Shown: positions 14,444 to 21,888 of the stretch, piece after piece | Layout of the letters: the number at the start of each line of letters is the position of its first letter | Position numbering within the stretch: the first letter of the stretch is position 1 | From: CAYUIS01 sp964444825 | GTDB lineage: Bacteria; Chloroflexota; Anaerolineae; B4-G1 | NCBI GenBank assembly: GCA_964444825.1 | Contig: CAYUIS010000045.1 | Location: 1-34,429 of the forward strand | Length of the DNA: 34,429 nt | Direction: 5' to 3' | The notes under the pieces: generated by a model | Told to the model about the DNA's origin: nothing | Seen by the model: the letters and a program-made list of their open reading frames with translations, nothing else | Databases searched by the model: none | Program-made: the position numbers and the translations under genes

Positions 14444-16051
14444 ATGCGTAACCGAATACGAATAGAAACCCGGTTGGGAGCCGTATTGCTGGTTCTGGTG
14501 ATGGTTCTCGTCTCTCAACAATGCACTGCGTGGGCCCAGGGTGGTCCGGCTGTGCGAATGGTCTATTTTTACTCCAATGATTGCCCGCATTGTCTTGCCA
14601 TCATCGACGAGGTATTGACGCCATTGCAGGTCGAAAACGGCGATCGGCTGCAACTCAAAAAGGTCGAGATCTCTGATGCAGCCGGTTACGAGATGATGAT
14701 TCGAGCCGAGGAAACGTTCAATGTGTCATCAGAGGAGCGTTGGCCCCTACCGACACTCCTGGTTGGCAATCAGGTGCTGATGGGTGAGGATGAGATCCGC
14801 GAGCAGCTTTCTTGTCTGCTTGCTACCTGCCTGGAGGAGGGGGGCACGTCGTGGCCTGACATTCCAGGTCTGGCGCAGGTCCCTAGCGACGGCGGCGCCA
14901 ACCTGGGCCTGGGAGTCGATTGGGGGCAAGGGGAGGTTGAACCCTGTGGCCCAGAGGATGCAGTGGCCTGTGAAGGGGCAGCACCAATCTGGGCGACCTA
15001 TTTCTACGATGTGGGTTGTCAGGTGTGCAGCCGTGCCGAGTACGACATTCGGTACGTACAAAGCAAGTATCCTCAGTTGTTGGTCGAAGAGTACAACGTT
15101 CAGGATGAGGCAGCTTTGGCAGAATGGCTGGGTGCCCGAGCCGGTGTCCCCGAGGAGCAGCGGCTCTCAACGCCGGCGCTCTTTATTGGAGATGATTACC
15201 TGATCGGTACCGACATTAGCGCTGATAGAGTACTGGCAGTGGCTGAGAAGTATGCACCCACCGGCGTGGAGCACGCCTGGGCGGATTTCGACGCCGAGGA
15301 GGCCAAGCAGAGCATAATCGATCGTTTCAGATCCTTTGGTGTGTTCACCGTCGTCTTTGCTGGACTGGTAGATGGTCTCAATCCGTGTGCCTTTGCAACG
15401 CTAGTCTTTTTTGTCTCCTACCTGACCATGAGTGGGCGCAAGGGACGGGAGATCTTGATTGTGGGAGCAGCTTTTACCCTGGGTGTGTTCTTGGCCTATC
15501 TGGTGGTCGGGATGGGCTTTTACAAGGTTCTTGATCTGTTGGGCGACTGGCTGTCGAGAGTGGGGCGCTGGATCTATGGCCTGACTGCTTTGCTGTGCGC
15601 TGTGCTGGCCGTGTTCAGTTTTATTGATTTCCTGAGGGCCCGGCGGGGCGATATTGGCGATATGACTCTGAATCTCCCCCACAATCTGCGGATGCGTATC
15701 AATGCAGTCATTCGCCAAGGACGCAGCTCGCAGGCCTTTGTTGCCGGCGCGTTCGTCACGGGCTTGGTGGTTTCCTTCCTAGAATTGGCCTGTACGGGAC
15801 AGGTCTATCTCCCCACGATCATTTTCGTGGTGAGCCAGCCGGATATGCGGGGGCAGGCGATCGCCTTCTTGGTGCTCTACAACCTGTTGTTCATACTCCC
15901 GCTGGTGGTGGTTTTTATCCTGGCCTACTATGGCACCGGCTCCAAGCAATTGACCAGGTTCCTTCAGAAGCGGGCAGCAACCGTCAAGTTGGGGATGACG
16001 CTCCTTTTCGCTGCGTTGGGGACTTGGCTGGCTGTCTCTGTGCTGGCCTAG
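14444..16051 (+). CDS. Double thioredoxin-like / CcdA-type membrane thiol oxidoreductase fusion
   Basis: The protein has 535 residues. A signal sequence ends near AWAQ (residues 1-31). A first thioredoxin-like domain carries CPHC at residues 47-50. A second, with CQVC at 192-195, follows after a Gly/Asp-rich linker. The C-terminal half is a multi-spanning domain of DsbD/CcdA type with the paired cysteines C315 (LNPCAFATL) and C450 (ELACTGQVYLP). CcdA-type proteins carry electrons from cytoplasmic thioredoxin to the outside, so the two external domains are likely the acceptors, reducing disulfides in exported proteins or cytochrome c precursors. A single chain with two different external domains is unusual; DsbD has one on each side of its membrane domain. 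Confidence 0.82.
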   Translation: MRNRIRIETRLGAVLLVLVMVLVSQQCTAWAQGGPAVRMVYFYSNDCPHCLAIIDEVLTPLQVENGDRLQLKKVEISDAAGYEMMIRAEETFNVSSEERWPLPTLLVGNQVLMGEDEIREQLSCLLATCLEEGGTSWPDIPGLAQVPSDGGANLGLGVDWGQGEVEPCGPEDAVACEGAAPIWATYFYDVGCQVCSRAEYDIRYVQSKYPQLLVEEYNVQDEAALAEWLGARAGVPEEQRLSTPALFIGDDYLIGTDISADRVLAVAEKYAPTGVEHAWADFDAEEAKQSIIDRFRSFGVFTVVFAGLVDGLNPCAFATLVFFVSYLTMSGRKGREILIVGAAFTLGVFLAYLVVGMGFYKVLDLLGDWLSRVGRWIYGLTALLCAVLAVFSFIDFLRARRGDIGDMTLNLPHNLRMRINAVIRQGRSSQAFVAGAFVTGLVVSFLELACTGQVYLPTIIFVVSQPDMRGQAIAFLVLYNLLFILPLVVVFILAYYGTGSKQLTRFLQKRAATVKLGMTLLFAALGTWLAVSVLA

Positions 16052-16117
16052 CCGGGTGCGCGGGGCTGCGGATCCAGCCATCGCACCTACCCCTTACCTC
16101 GTCGGGGTCACCGGGCG

Positions 16118-18133
16118 CTAGTCAGGGCAATTACTAGCTGGAAGCCACACCTTTTGCCACACGATCTCGTATCCGTCTGGACTGACGTATAACCCATCGT
16201 CGCCAGGACAACATTCTTCGGGTATTGGAAAAGCTAGCTCACCCGACGTGGTGAAGTAGGTTGCCACGTGAGGGAATCCCACGAACTCGTTGTACGATCC
16301 CGACAGCTCGTTCTCGAGAGACACCCCTCCCTGGAAGTAACGATACTCGTCGCTAGGCCCTCCGCCATTGCCCCACTCAGCCCGACCACCTGCTTTGCCG
16401 CTATCGCACCAGGTTATTCCAGGTATGGACATCCATAGCGATTCCCTGGCTATCAGCGTCGATTCCGGTGTTGGGCTGGGGGTGGGCGTCGCCGTTGGTC
16501 GTGGCGTCGGTGGCAGACCCACTCGAAAGGCAACGGTCAGCTCATCACCAATCGGGTTCCCCTGGTCATCCTGCAATCGCCACACGCTGGTATACCTATC
16601 CAGGCGGGCAGGAGCGCTTAGAGTGACCTCGATCTCTCCGGTCTCTGCCGGAGAGATTGGCTTGATCTCCGATCCATATATGATCTCTAGTTCATCTCCA
16701 TCTTCGAAGGTTAGCTGAACGTCTGAGGGCCACTGGCAATTGCCTGTGTTCCGGATTGTCCAGCGCTTGACGAACAAGTCACCGGGAGGAACTGGGTCTG
16801 GTTGGACCTCATAATCGTTCACAACCTCCATGTCGAACTTGCAGGCGGCGAATGCAGTCGCCGTCAGGTCAGGGGTAGCACTTGGAGTCAGGGTAGGTGT
16901 CGGCGCGTTGATGGTGGCCTTGTAGGTGGCTAGGACATCGCGCGTAGCCAGCGCTGCGTCAACCCCGGCGGCAACCTGGGTGGAGAGGAAATCGAATGTG
17001 GGGGCCAGATCAGGCGTGGGGACAAGAGTGGCCGTATTCATCACATCGGCCGTCGGTGTCGCCGTTGGCGGAAATAGTGCGGCCCGCAACCGGTCCGATG
17101 CGCCGCTGGCAAAGAGAGCGATGCTGCTGATCAGGGTTATGATCAGAGCTCCGGCGAGCACCACAATCCAACCCCATGCAGGGCGGGCTGACAGGAGACC
17201 GGCTTCTTGTTCTCTCGCTTGGTCTTGGGCGTCAGAGGCGATCATCGTCTCTGTAGCCACTGGAGCGATGGCAGACTCTGTGGCGATCCGTTCGACCGGT
17301 TCGCCAGCCATCGCTCTCTCTAGGTCGGTGACGAATTCCCGGGCGGTCTGATAACGATGGTCAGGCTCTTTGGCCAGGGTCCGTATGATCACGGCCTCGA
17401 TGTTCGGGGGTAGATCGGGGACTATATCGGACGGCGGCGTAAGGGGGGAGTTGATGTGCTTTAGGACGGTGCCCAAAGGCGTGTCCGCCTCAAAGGGAAG
17501 ATTCCCTGTGACCAGTTGATAGAACACGGCTCCCAGTGAATAGATATCGGAACGCTCATCCCCTATGTGGCCCATCCCTTGCTCGGGGGCCATATACGCT
17601 GGTGTGCCGACCATCGCGCCGCTGGCTGTCAGCGTGGATGTATTGATCATCCTGGCTATGCCAAAGTCGGACAGGATGACCTGTCCCTCCTGAGTCAGAA
17701 TGATATTGGCAGGCTTGACATCCCGGTGTACCATTCCCTGCTGGTGGGCATAGTCCAGCGCATCGGCTACCGCAGCGACTATTCGCACCGCTTCCTCCAG
17801 CGGCAGCCGGCGATCCTCTTTGGACAGTTCCTGCAAACGCGTCTTGAGGGTGGGACCATCGACAAACTCCATCACCATATAGTAGGAGTTTGTCTCTGTA
17901 TCATAGTCAAAGTCATATACCTGGACGATATTGGGATGGCGAAACGTGGCAACGAACCTGGCCTCGCGCTGGAAGCGAGTCAAAAAGTTCTCCTCATCGG
18001 CCAGGAAGGAGTGAAGTATTTTGACTGCGACATGGCGGTCGAGATTAGGGTGATAGGCCTTATAGACCTCCGCCATACCACCGCTGCCTAGGTATTCCAC
18101 AATGCGGAATTTGCCCAGCGTCTTGTCGATCAG
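16118..18133 (-). CDS. PknB-type Ser/Thr kinase with extracellular NBR1-like Ig domain; probable CTG start
   Basis: The protein has 671 residues from a CTG at 18133. No ATG, GTG or TTG lies in frame between the stop at 18214-18212 and a GTG at 18100, which would cut the first kinase strand. From CTG the protein reads (M)IDKTLGKFRIVEYLGSGG, the usual start of such kinases, with AGAGGG eight bases upstream. Kinase residues are intact: K38, HRDVKPAN (D138), DFG (D156) and YMAPEQ. One TM segment spans about 320-343. Outside it are Thr/Pro spacers, an NBR1-like Ig domain (about 431-538, with IRNTGNCQWP), a second spacer and a Cys-containing domain of unknown type. It probably senses an envelope signal and phosphorylates cytoplasmic targets. 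Confidence 0.82.
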   Translation of the reverse strand: MIDKTLGKFRIVEYLGSGGMAEVYKAYHPNLDRHVAVKILHSFLADEENFLTRFQREARFVATFRHPNIVQVYDFDYDTETNSYYMVMEFVDGPTLKTRLQELSKEDRRLPLEEAVRIVAAVADALDYAHQQGMVHRDVKPANIILTQEGQVILSDFGIARMINTSTLTASGAMVGTPAYMAPEQGMGHIGDERSDIYSLGAVFYQLVTGNLPFEADTPLGTVLKHINSPLTPPSDIVPDLPPNIEAVIIRTLAKEPDHRYQTAREFVTDLERAMAGEPVERIATESAIAPVATETMIASDAQDQAREQEAGLLSARPAWGWIVVLAGALIITLISSIALFASGASDRLRAALFPPTATPTADVMNTATLVPTPDLAPTFDFLSTQVAAGVDAALATRDVLATYKATINAPTPTLTPSATPDLTATAFAACKFDMEVVNDYEVQPDPVPPGDLFVKRWTIRNTGNCQWPSDVQLTFEDGDELEIIYGSEIKPISPAETGEIEVTLSAPARLDRYTSVWRLQDDQGNPIGDELTVAFRVGLPPTPRPTATPTPSPTPESTLIARESLWMSIPGITWCDSGKAGGRAEWGNGGGPSDEYRYFQGGVSLENELSGSYNEFVGFPHVATYFTTSGELAFPIPEECCPGDDGLYVSPDGYEIVWQKVWLPASNCPD

Positions 18134-18323
18134 CGTCTTATCCCTCTTGGTTGACGTGGCAATATGGTGTGACTTTTCTGAACGGAGTGGGACGCGGCTC
18201 GCTGTGGAGGCCTAAAGGGTCAAGGCTGAGCGTCTGTTCTCCATTGTGCCATCGCGCTATCCAACGACTCGAGTGCTTCAATCGAATCGTAAGCGCGCTC
18301 CTGCGTGATCCAAGCCAATGATT

Positions 18324-18352
18324 ATTCTACCGCGATTGCCAATCAAAGTCAA
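18324..18352 (-). promoter_or_regulatory. Promoter of the Ser/Thr kinase gene
   Basis: On the minus strand: TTGACT (18352-18347), a 17-base spacer and TAGAAT (18329-18324). It implies a leader of about 180 bases before the CTG start. No other gene is seen in 18134-18408. Confidence 0.6.
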
Positions 18353-18408
18353 TCTAGATCCATAGGGGCAGCACACAGGCGTGTGTGAACGGAGATATGG
18401 CGTGGATT

Positions 18409-19335
18409 CTACGTCAATCGGCGCACTAGGAGATCCTCAAACGCCGACAGATCCTTCCAACCCACGGCGCAGTTGATGGCCTTGGCGTACTCGTCAATCA
18501 CAGTGTAGCCATCGTCGGTAACTCGAATGCCCAGTTGTTCCACCATCAGCAGTTCCCTGGAGAAGGCCAGGTAGATGGCCACTGTGTCAAAGAGGGTAGA
18601 GCTTTCTGCTTCAACGTCAAGCCCGCTTGCCCACTTGGCATTCGCTGCCCATATCCAATAGTTCTCGATGATAGCTTGAGTTAACGGCGCCTTGCTGCTG
18701 AGTATCGCCTGATACTTTTTTCCCGTCAGTCTAACCAGACCACACGTATCGAGCGGGGTGATAGAAATGTCCCACGGAGCGGTGAACGCCCGTTGGCACG
18801 CTCGGGGATATCGGGCGACATTGTACTCAGCGGAGATGTCTTTGCTTCCTCCGTATCCCCGCCGTATACTGCCGTGCATACCGACGAACCTGGCCCGTTT
18901 GGCAATCCTGGGCTCACGTTCCAGCGCCGCGCTGATGTTTGGCACCGGACCAATGCAGATGAGCGTGATGGGCTCTGCCGACCCCATTATGGTTTCTACG
19001 ATAGCGCCGACGCCATCCTCGTACACCTGACCCGGATAGGTTGACAGGTTGTACCCTTCAACCCACGGTGCTTGGTGACTCGGGATGTCGACGCCGCTTT
19101 CCAGAGGGATGCCTATGCCGATAGGTACTTCCGTCTGTCCATCAATCTCGAGCATCTTGGCCACGATCCTGGCGCGACACCACGTATCTCCAGTATCGGT
19201 GACGATCAGTTTGACGTCCAATTCTGGCGACCTGAGCAGCATAGCAAGGGCCCACGTGTCGTCGATATCGGTGCCGATATCGGTATCAAGGATAATGGGG
19301 GTCTTTTCCGGAAAGCTCGCGGGCGTTTGTGTCAA
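18409..19335 (-). CDS. Inosine-uridine preferring nucleoside hydrolase family protein
   Basis: The protein has 308 residues from a TTG at 19335. AGGAG (19347-19343) lies seven bases upstream of it, while the region further upstream in frame has no family resemblance. The calcium-binding N-terminal motif reads DTDIGTDIDDTWAL (residues 17-30), a variant of DxDxGxDD. ITLICIGPVPNIS and EYNVARYP match the middle of the fold. Members hydrolyse the N-glycosidic bond of nucleosides to base and ribose in purine and pyrimidine salvage; the base preference cannot be read here. The gene is monocistronic, diverging from a lipoprotein-like Ntn hydrolase with which it shares a 224-base control region. Confidence 0.83.
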   Translation of the reverse strand: MTQTPASFPEKTPIILDTDIGTDIDDTWALAMLLRSPELDVKLIVTDTGDTWCRARIVAKMLEIDGQTEVPIGIGIPLESGVDIPSHQAPWVEGYNLSTYPGQVYEDGVGAIVETIMGSAEPITLICIGPVPNISAALEREPRIAKRARFVGMHGSIRRGYGGSKDISAEYNVARYPRACQRAFTAPWDISITPLDTCGLVRLTGKKYQAILSSKAPLTQAIIENYWIWAANAKWASGLDVEAESSTLFDTVAIYLAFSRELLMVEQLGIRVTDDGYTVIDEYAKAINCAVGWKDLSAFEDLLVRRLT

Positions 19336-19423
19336 GGTGAGTCTCCTGCGATAGTCTCTCCCAATACTCGGACAATGGGCGATTGCTGCGGGGACGATGG
19401 GTTCTGAGTTGCTGTGTTCGAGT

Positions 19424-19452
19424 AGTATGCCACGGGACGTATGCTTCGTCAA
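19424..19452 (-). promoter_or_regulatory. Promoter of the nucleoside hydrolase gene
   Basis: On the minus strand: TTGACG (19452-19447), a 17-base spacer ending in TGG and CATACT (19429-19424). It lies about 90 bases upstream of the TTG start. Confidence 0.65.
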
Positions 19453-19466
19453 GTTTCCAACTAGGC

Positions 19467-19495
19467 TTGCGGGGTTGGGCCTTGTGTGCTAGTAT
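19467..19495 (+). promoter_or_regulatory. Promoter of the Ntn hydrolase gene
   Basis: TTGCGG (19467-19472), a 17-base spacer ending in TGC, and TAGTAT (19490-19495). It is placed back to back with the nucleoside hydrolase promoter, 14 bases apart. Confidence 0.5.
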
Positions 19496-19559
19496 GACAG
19501 CGGGGTGGCGGAAGGCCAATCGAGTAGGTCTTTTCTACTGTCAGGGGGTTTCGAGCTGG

Positions 19560-20771
19560 ATGGTGCAAAGGGCACGAACCATTTGCCGGGGCGATACCAA
19601 GGACAAACGGATAAATAGCGATAAAGTCGTGAATGTGGTGGAGCAGTCCCCACCTCTCGCCAGGCTCAAGTGGATTGTTCTGGTGGCAGTCTCCCTTGTG
19701 ATGGCCTGCGCTGCTCCAGTGGCTACGCCGACGTCTGTCCCGCCTGCGATCGCTCCAACCGCTATCTCCCCATCGGCTCCGCGGCCAACAGAGAGGGAGA
19801 GCGAGGGTGGTCTGTCGGATGAGCAAATCGCCACACTTGATAGTCTGGAACAGGTCGATGACTATCCGCTCTATACTATGGTCTACTATGGTGAGTACGC
19901 AGGGGCGACGTCTGTGGCAGAACTCGTAGAACAGCCGGTGGATCCAACTCTGCTGAAACCAAGCGTGGTACCATCGACGGGCGAATGGGCTTGTTCCCTT
20001 TTCGCAGCTCTGGGAGATGTGGACGGCACGTTGTACGGTCGCAACTTTGATTGGGAGTACAGTCCGGCCCTGTTGCTGTTCACGGATCCTCCGGATGGGT
20101 ATGCCTCGGCGTCGATGGTAGATATCGCCTACCTGGGGTTTGGAGGAGCCGAGGCGCAGGGACTGACAGATCTACCCCTTGCTGAGCGCGAAGGAATGCT
20201 GCGCGCGCCGTTCTTGCCGTTTGATGGGTTTAACGAGCAAGGGCTGGCCATTGGTATGGCGGCTGTGCCGCCAGGGAACGTGTATCCTGACCCAGACAAG
20301 GAGACCCTCGGTTCGCTGATGGTGATGCGGGAGATACTGGATCACGCCAGCAACGTGGACGAGGCGGTCGCCATCCTGCAGAACCATAACGTCGATATGG
20401 AAGGGGGGCCACCTCTTCACTACCTGGTCGCCGACGTGTCAGGACGTGCGGCCCTGGTAGAGTTCTACCAAGGGGATGTCGTGGTGATGGTCAACAAGGA
20501 TCCCTGGCACCTGGCCACCAACTTTCTGTGCGCTGCGGCTGGAGACTCGGCGGAAGGAACGTGCTGGCGGTATGACAAGATCAGCGAGCGGCTTGAGGAA
20601 GCACAGGGCCGGCTCAGTGCACAGGATGGTCTAGATCTGCTGGCAGAAGTGTCCCAGGATAGTACACAATGGTCGATCGTCTATGGGATGAGCATTGGTG
20701 ACGTCACCGTAGCAATGGGTCGCCAGTACGAGGTGATCCACACGTTTCACCCGAGTCCTGCAGGTAGCTAG
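19560..20771 (+). CDS. Lipoprotein-like Ntn hydrolase (linear amide C-N hydrolase family)
   Basis: The protein has 403 residues from ATG 19560 (AGGGGG about 11 bases upstream); a GTG at 19629 would give a shorter, more typical signal sequence and remains possible. WIVLVAVSLVMAC gives a lipobox-like cleavage site before Cys50, followed by a Pro/Thr/Ser-rich tether. The catalytic region begins at WACSLFAALG (Cys145) and continues with GTLYGRNFDWEY, FNEQGLAIGM and DVSGRAALVEF. This pattern belongs to the choloylglycine hydrolase/acyl-CoA:6-APA acyltransferase-like group. Members cut amide bonds with an N-terminal cysteine, so Cys145 should become N-terminal after self-cleavage. The substrate is unknown. 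It is probably anchored outside the cytoplasmic membrane. Confidence 0.78.
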   Translation: MVQRARTICRGDTKDKRINSDKVVNVVEQSPPLARLKWIVLVAVSLVMACAAPVATPTSVPPAIAPTAISPSAPRPTERESEGGLSDEQIATLDSLEQVDDYPLYTMVYYGEYAGATSVAELVEQPVDPTLLKPSVVPSTGEWACSLFAALGDVDGTLYGRNFDWEYSPALLLFTDPPDGYASASMVDIAYLGFGGAEAQGLTDLPLAEREGMLRAPFLPFDGFNEQGLAIGMAAVPPGNVYPDPDKETLGSLMVMREILDHASNVDEAVAILQNHNVDMEGGPPLHYLVADVSGRAALVEFYQGDVVVMVNKDPWHLATNFLCAAAGDSAEGTCWRYDKISERLEEAQGRLSAQDGLDLLAEVSQDSTQWSIVYGMSIGDVTVAMGRQYEVIHTFHPSPAGS

Positions 20772-20790
20772 TGCGGTTCGGGCCGACGGG

Positions 20791-20825
20791 AAAAAAGCCC
20801 GCCAACTCTTGATCGAGTTGGCGGC
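20791..20825 (-). terminator. Rho-independent terminator after tRNA-Gly
   Basis: On the minus strand an 11-base stem (GCCGCCAACTC with GAGTTGGCGGGC, one bulge) is followed by six Ts. It lies 13 bases beyond the tRNA and 20 bases from the convergent Ntn hydrolase stop, so it may also help end that transcript. Confidence 0.82.
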
Positions 20826-20837
20826 TTGATCTTCCAA

Positions 20838-20909
20838 AGCGGGTGAAGGGGCTCGAACCCTTGACATTCAGCTTGGGAAGCTGACGTTCTACCACTGAAC
20901 TACACCCGC
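20838..20909 (-). tRNA. tRNA-Gly (anticodon CCC)
   Basis: The cloverleaf is complete. The acceptor stem pairs GCGGGTG with CACCCGC and has discriminator U. The anticodon stem TCAGC/GCTGA encloses TTCCCAA with anticodon CCC, which reads GGG codons. The T-loop is TTCGAGC. No CCA is encoded, so the 3' end must be added by nucleotidyltransferase. Confidence 0.93.
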
Positions 20910-20919
20910 GCACGAACAC

Positions 20920-20947
20920 ATTATAGCGAACGGGGATGAAATGTCAA
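20920..20947 (-). promoter_or_regulatory. Promoter of tRNA-Gly
   Basis: On the minus strand: consensus TTGACA (20947-20942), a 16-base spacer and consensus TATAAT (20925-20920). Transcription would begin about four bases before the tRNA. Confidence 0.8.
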
Positions 20948-20953
20948 ATCTCG

Positions 20954-21475
20954 CTACAGTGCTCTACGGCCCCATAGGAGTTGATCACGGATGACGAGGT
21001 CAGTGCCACGGATCTTGAATGCCAGGTCAGCCGCTATATTGCGCATAAGGCAGTAGCCCAAGTCGGAATCGGCATCACATAGGTTGATGAGTTCATCCTG
21101 TGGAATGACCAAGAGCCGTGTCTTTTTTGTGGCACAGCGGGCAGAGGCGGATCGTAACCCCTGGTCTACCAATGCCACCTCGCCGAAGGTCTGTCCCCGT
21201 CTGATCGTGGTGATGACCATCGGGCCGGCCGACTGCTCTGTGGCGTCAGTTTGAACGAGATCTGGATTCACCAGGATCTCTATCTCTCCACTGGCGACGA
21301 GGTACAATTCGTCACTGGGGCTGTTTTCTTCAAAGATGATCTCGCCCTGTTTCGGTGTGACCTCTGAACAGAGGCGAGCGACCATCCCGAGCTGCTGGGG
21401 TGTCAGGTCATAGAAGATGTCCGCCTGTCGCAAGGTATTGGCATACTCTGTGCTTCGATCGGCATCCCTGGCCAT
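20954..21475 (-). CDS. Cyclic nucleotide-binding domain protein without output domain
   Basis: The protein has 173 residues from the ATG at 21475, which has AAGGAG upstream; the longer frame beginning at 21598 has none. The protein is essentially one cNMP-binding domain: LRQADIFYDLTPQQLGMVARL, GEIIFEENSPSDELYLVASGEIEIL, GQTFGEVALVDQGLRSASARC and a terminal helix. The phosphate-binding cassette GEVALVDQGLRSASA is close to consensus. No helix-turn-helix or enzyme domain follows, so it probably acts through a partner protein. The ligand is unknown. It is monocistronic. Confidence 0.83.
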   Translation of the reverse strand: MARDADRSTEYANTLRQADIFYDLTPQQLGMVARLCSEVTPKQGEIIFEENSPSDELYLVASGEIEILVNPDLVQTDATEQSAGPMVITTIRRGQTFGEVALVDQGLRSASARCATKKTRLLVIPQDELINLCDADSDLGYCLMRNIAADLAFKIRGTDLVIRDQLLWGRRAL

Positions 21476-21512
21476 AATACATCTCCTTCCCCGCCCGGTA
21501 TCAGTGGCAGAG

Positions 21513-21541
21513 ATTCTACCACACTTCCGCTGGTGGGGCAA
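21513..21541 (-). promoter_or_regulatory. Promoter of the cNMP-binding protein gene
   Basis: On the minus strand: TTGCCC (21541-21536), a 17-base spacer ending in TGG and TAGAAT (21518-21513). It lies about 38 bases before the ATG at 21475. Confidence 0.65.
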
Positions 21542-21582
21542 AAGGGAGGGGTGAGAGTTGGGACAATAGGCGTAACTCCGAT

Positions 21583-21611
21583 TTGCCAAACTGTGCACTT
21601 TTTGCTATAAT
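21583..21611 (+). promoter_or_regulatory. Promoter of tRNA-Pro
   Basis: TTGCCA (21583-21588), a 17-base spacer ending in TGC, and consensus TATAAT (21606-21611). The tRNA begins 10 bases after the -10 box. Confidence 0.8.
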
Positions 21612-21621
21612 CGCACTTGAT

Positions 21622-21696
21622 CGGGGCGTGGCGCAGCTTGGCTAGCGCGCTACAATGGGGTTGTAGAGGTCCCGGGTTCAAATCCCGGCGCCCCGA
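21622..21696 (+). tRNA. tRNA-Pro (anticodon GGG)
   Basis: The acceptor stem pairs CGGGGCG with CGCCCCG and has discriminator A. The anticodon stem CTACA/TGTAG encloses ATGGGGT with anticodon GGG. The T-arm CCGGG-TTCAAAT-CCCGG is complete. No CCA is encoded. Confidence 0.93.
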
Positions 21697-21740
21697 CAGA
21701 AGAGGGTGTCCTGTTTGCGGGGCACCCTCTGTCTGTTTCG
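21697..21740 (+). terminator. Rho-independent terminator after tRNA-Pro
   Basis: CAGA and AGAGGGTG (21697-21708) pair with CACCCTCT and GTCTG (21723-21735) with one bulged base, followed by TTTC. It starts immediately after the tRNA 3' end. The rest up to 21842 holds no gene. Confidence 0.72.
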
Positions 21741-21842
21741 ACTGGTGATGGATGCAGCAATGGATATTCAGTGGGTCAAGTCGGCGTGACTGCCCTTATC
21801 GGGCGCAACTCTGCGAATCAAAGCTGGACATCGTTCGCTTTC

Positions 21843-21871
21843 TTGCCAAGTATAGCGTTCTGTGCTACAGT
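21843..21871 (+). promoter_or_regulatory. Promoter of the receiver/EndoV/sirtuin/kinase operon
   Basis: TTGCCA (21843-21848), a 17-base spacer ending in TGC and TACAGT (21866-21871). The leader to the ATG at 21889 is only about 11 bases and is filled by GGAGG (about 21879-21883). Confidence 0.62.
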
Positions 21872-21888
21872 ATTAGACGGAGGCAACA

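Noticed and set aside
16060..16112. Possible terminator between the thioredoxin fusion and the kinase gene
   Set aside because: Only short stems (GGCTG/CAGCC and ACCCC/GGGGT) with no T-run are found; too weak to call.
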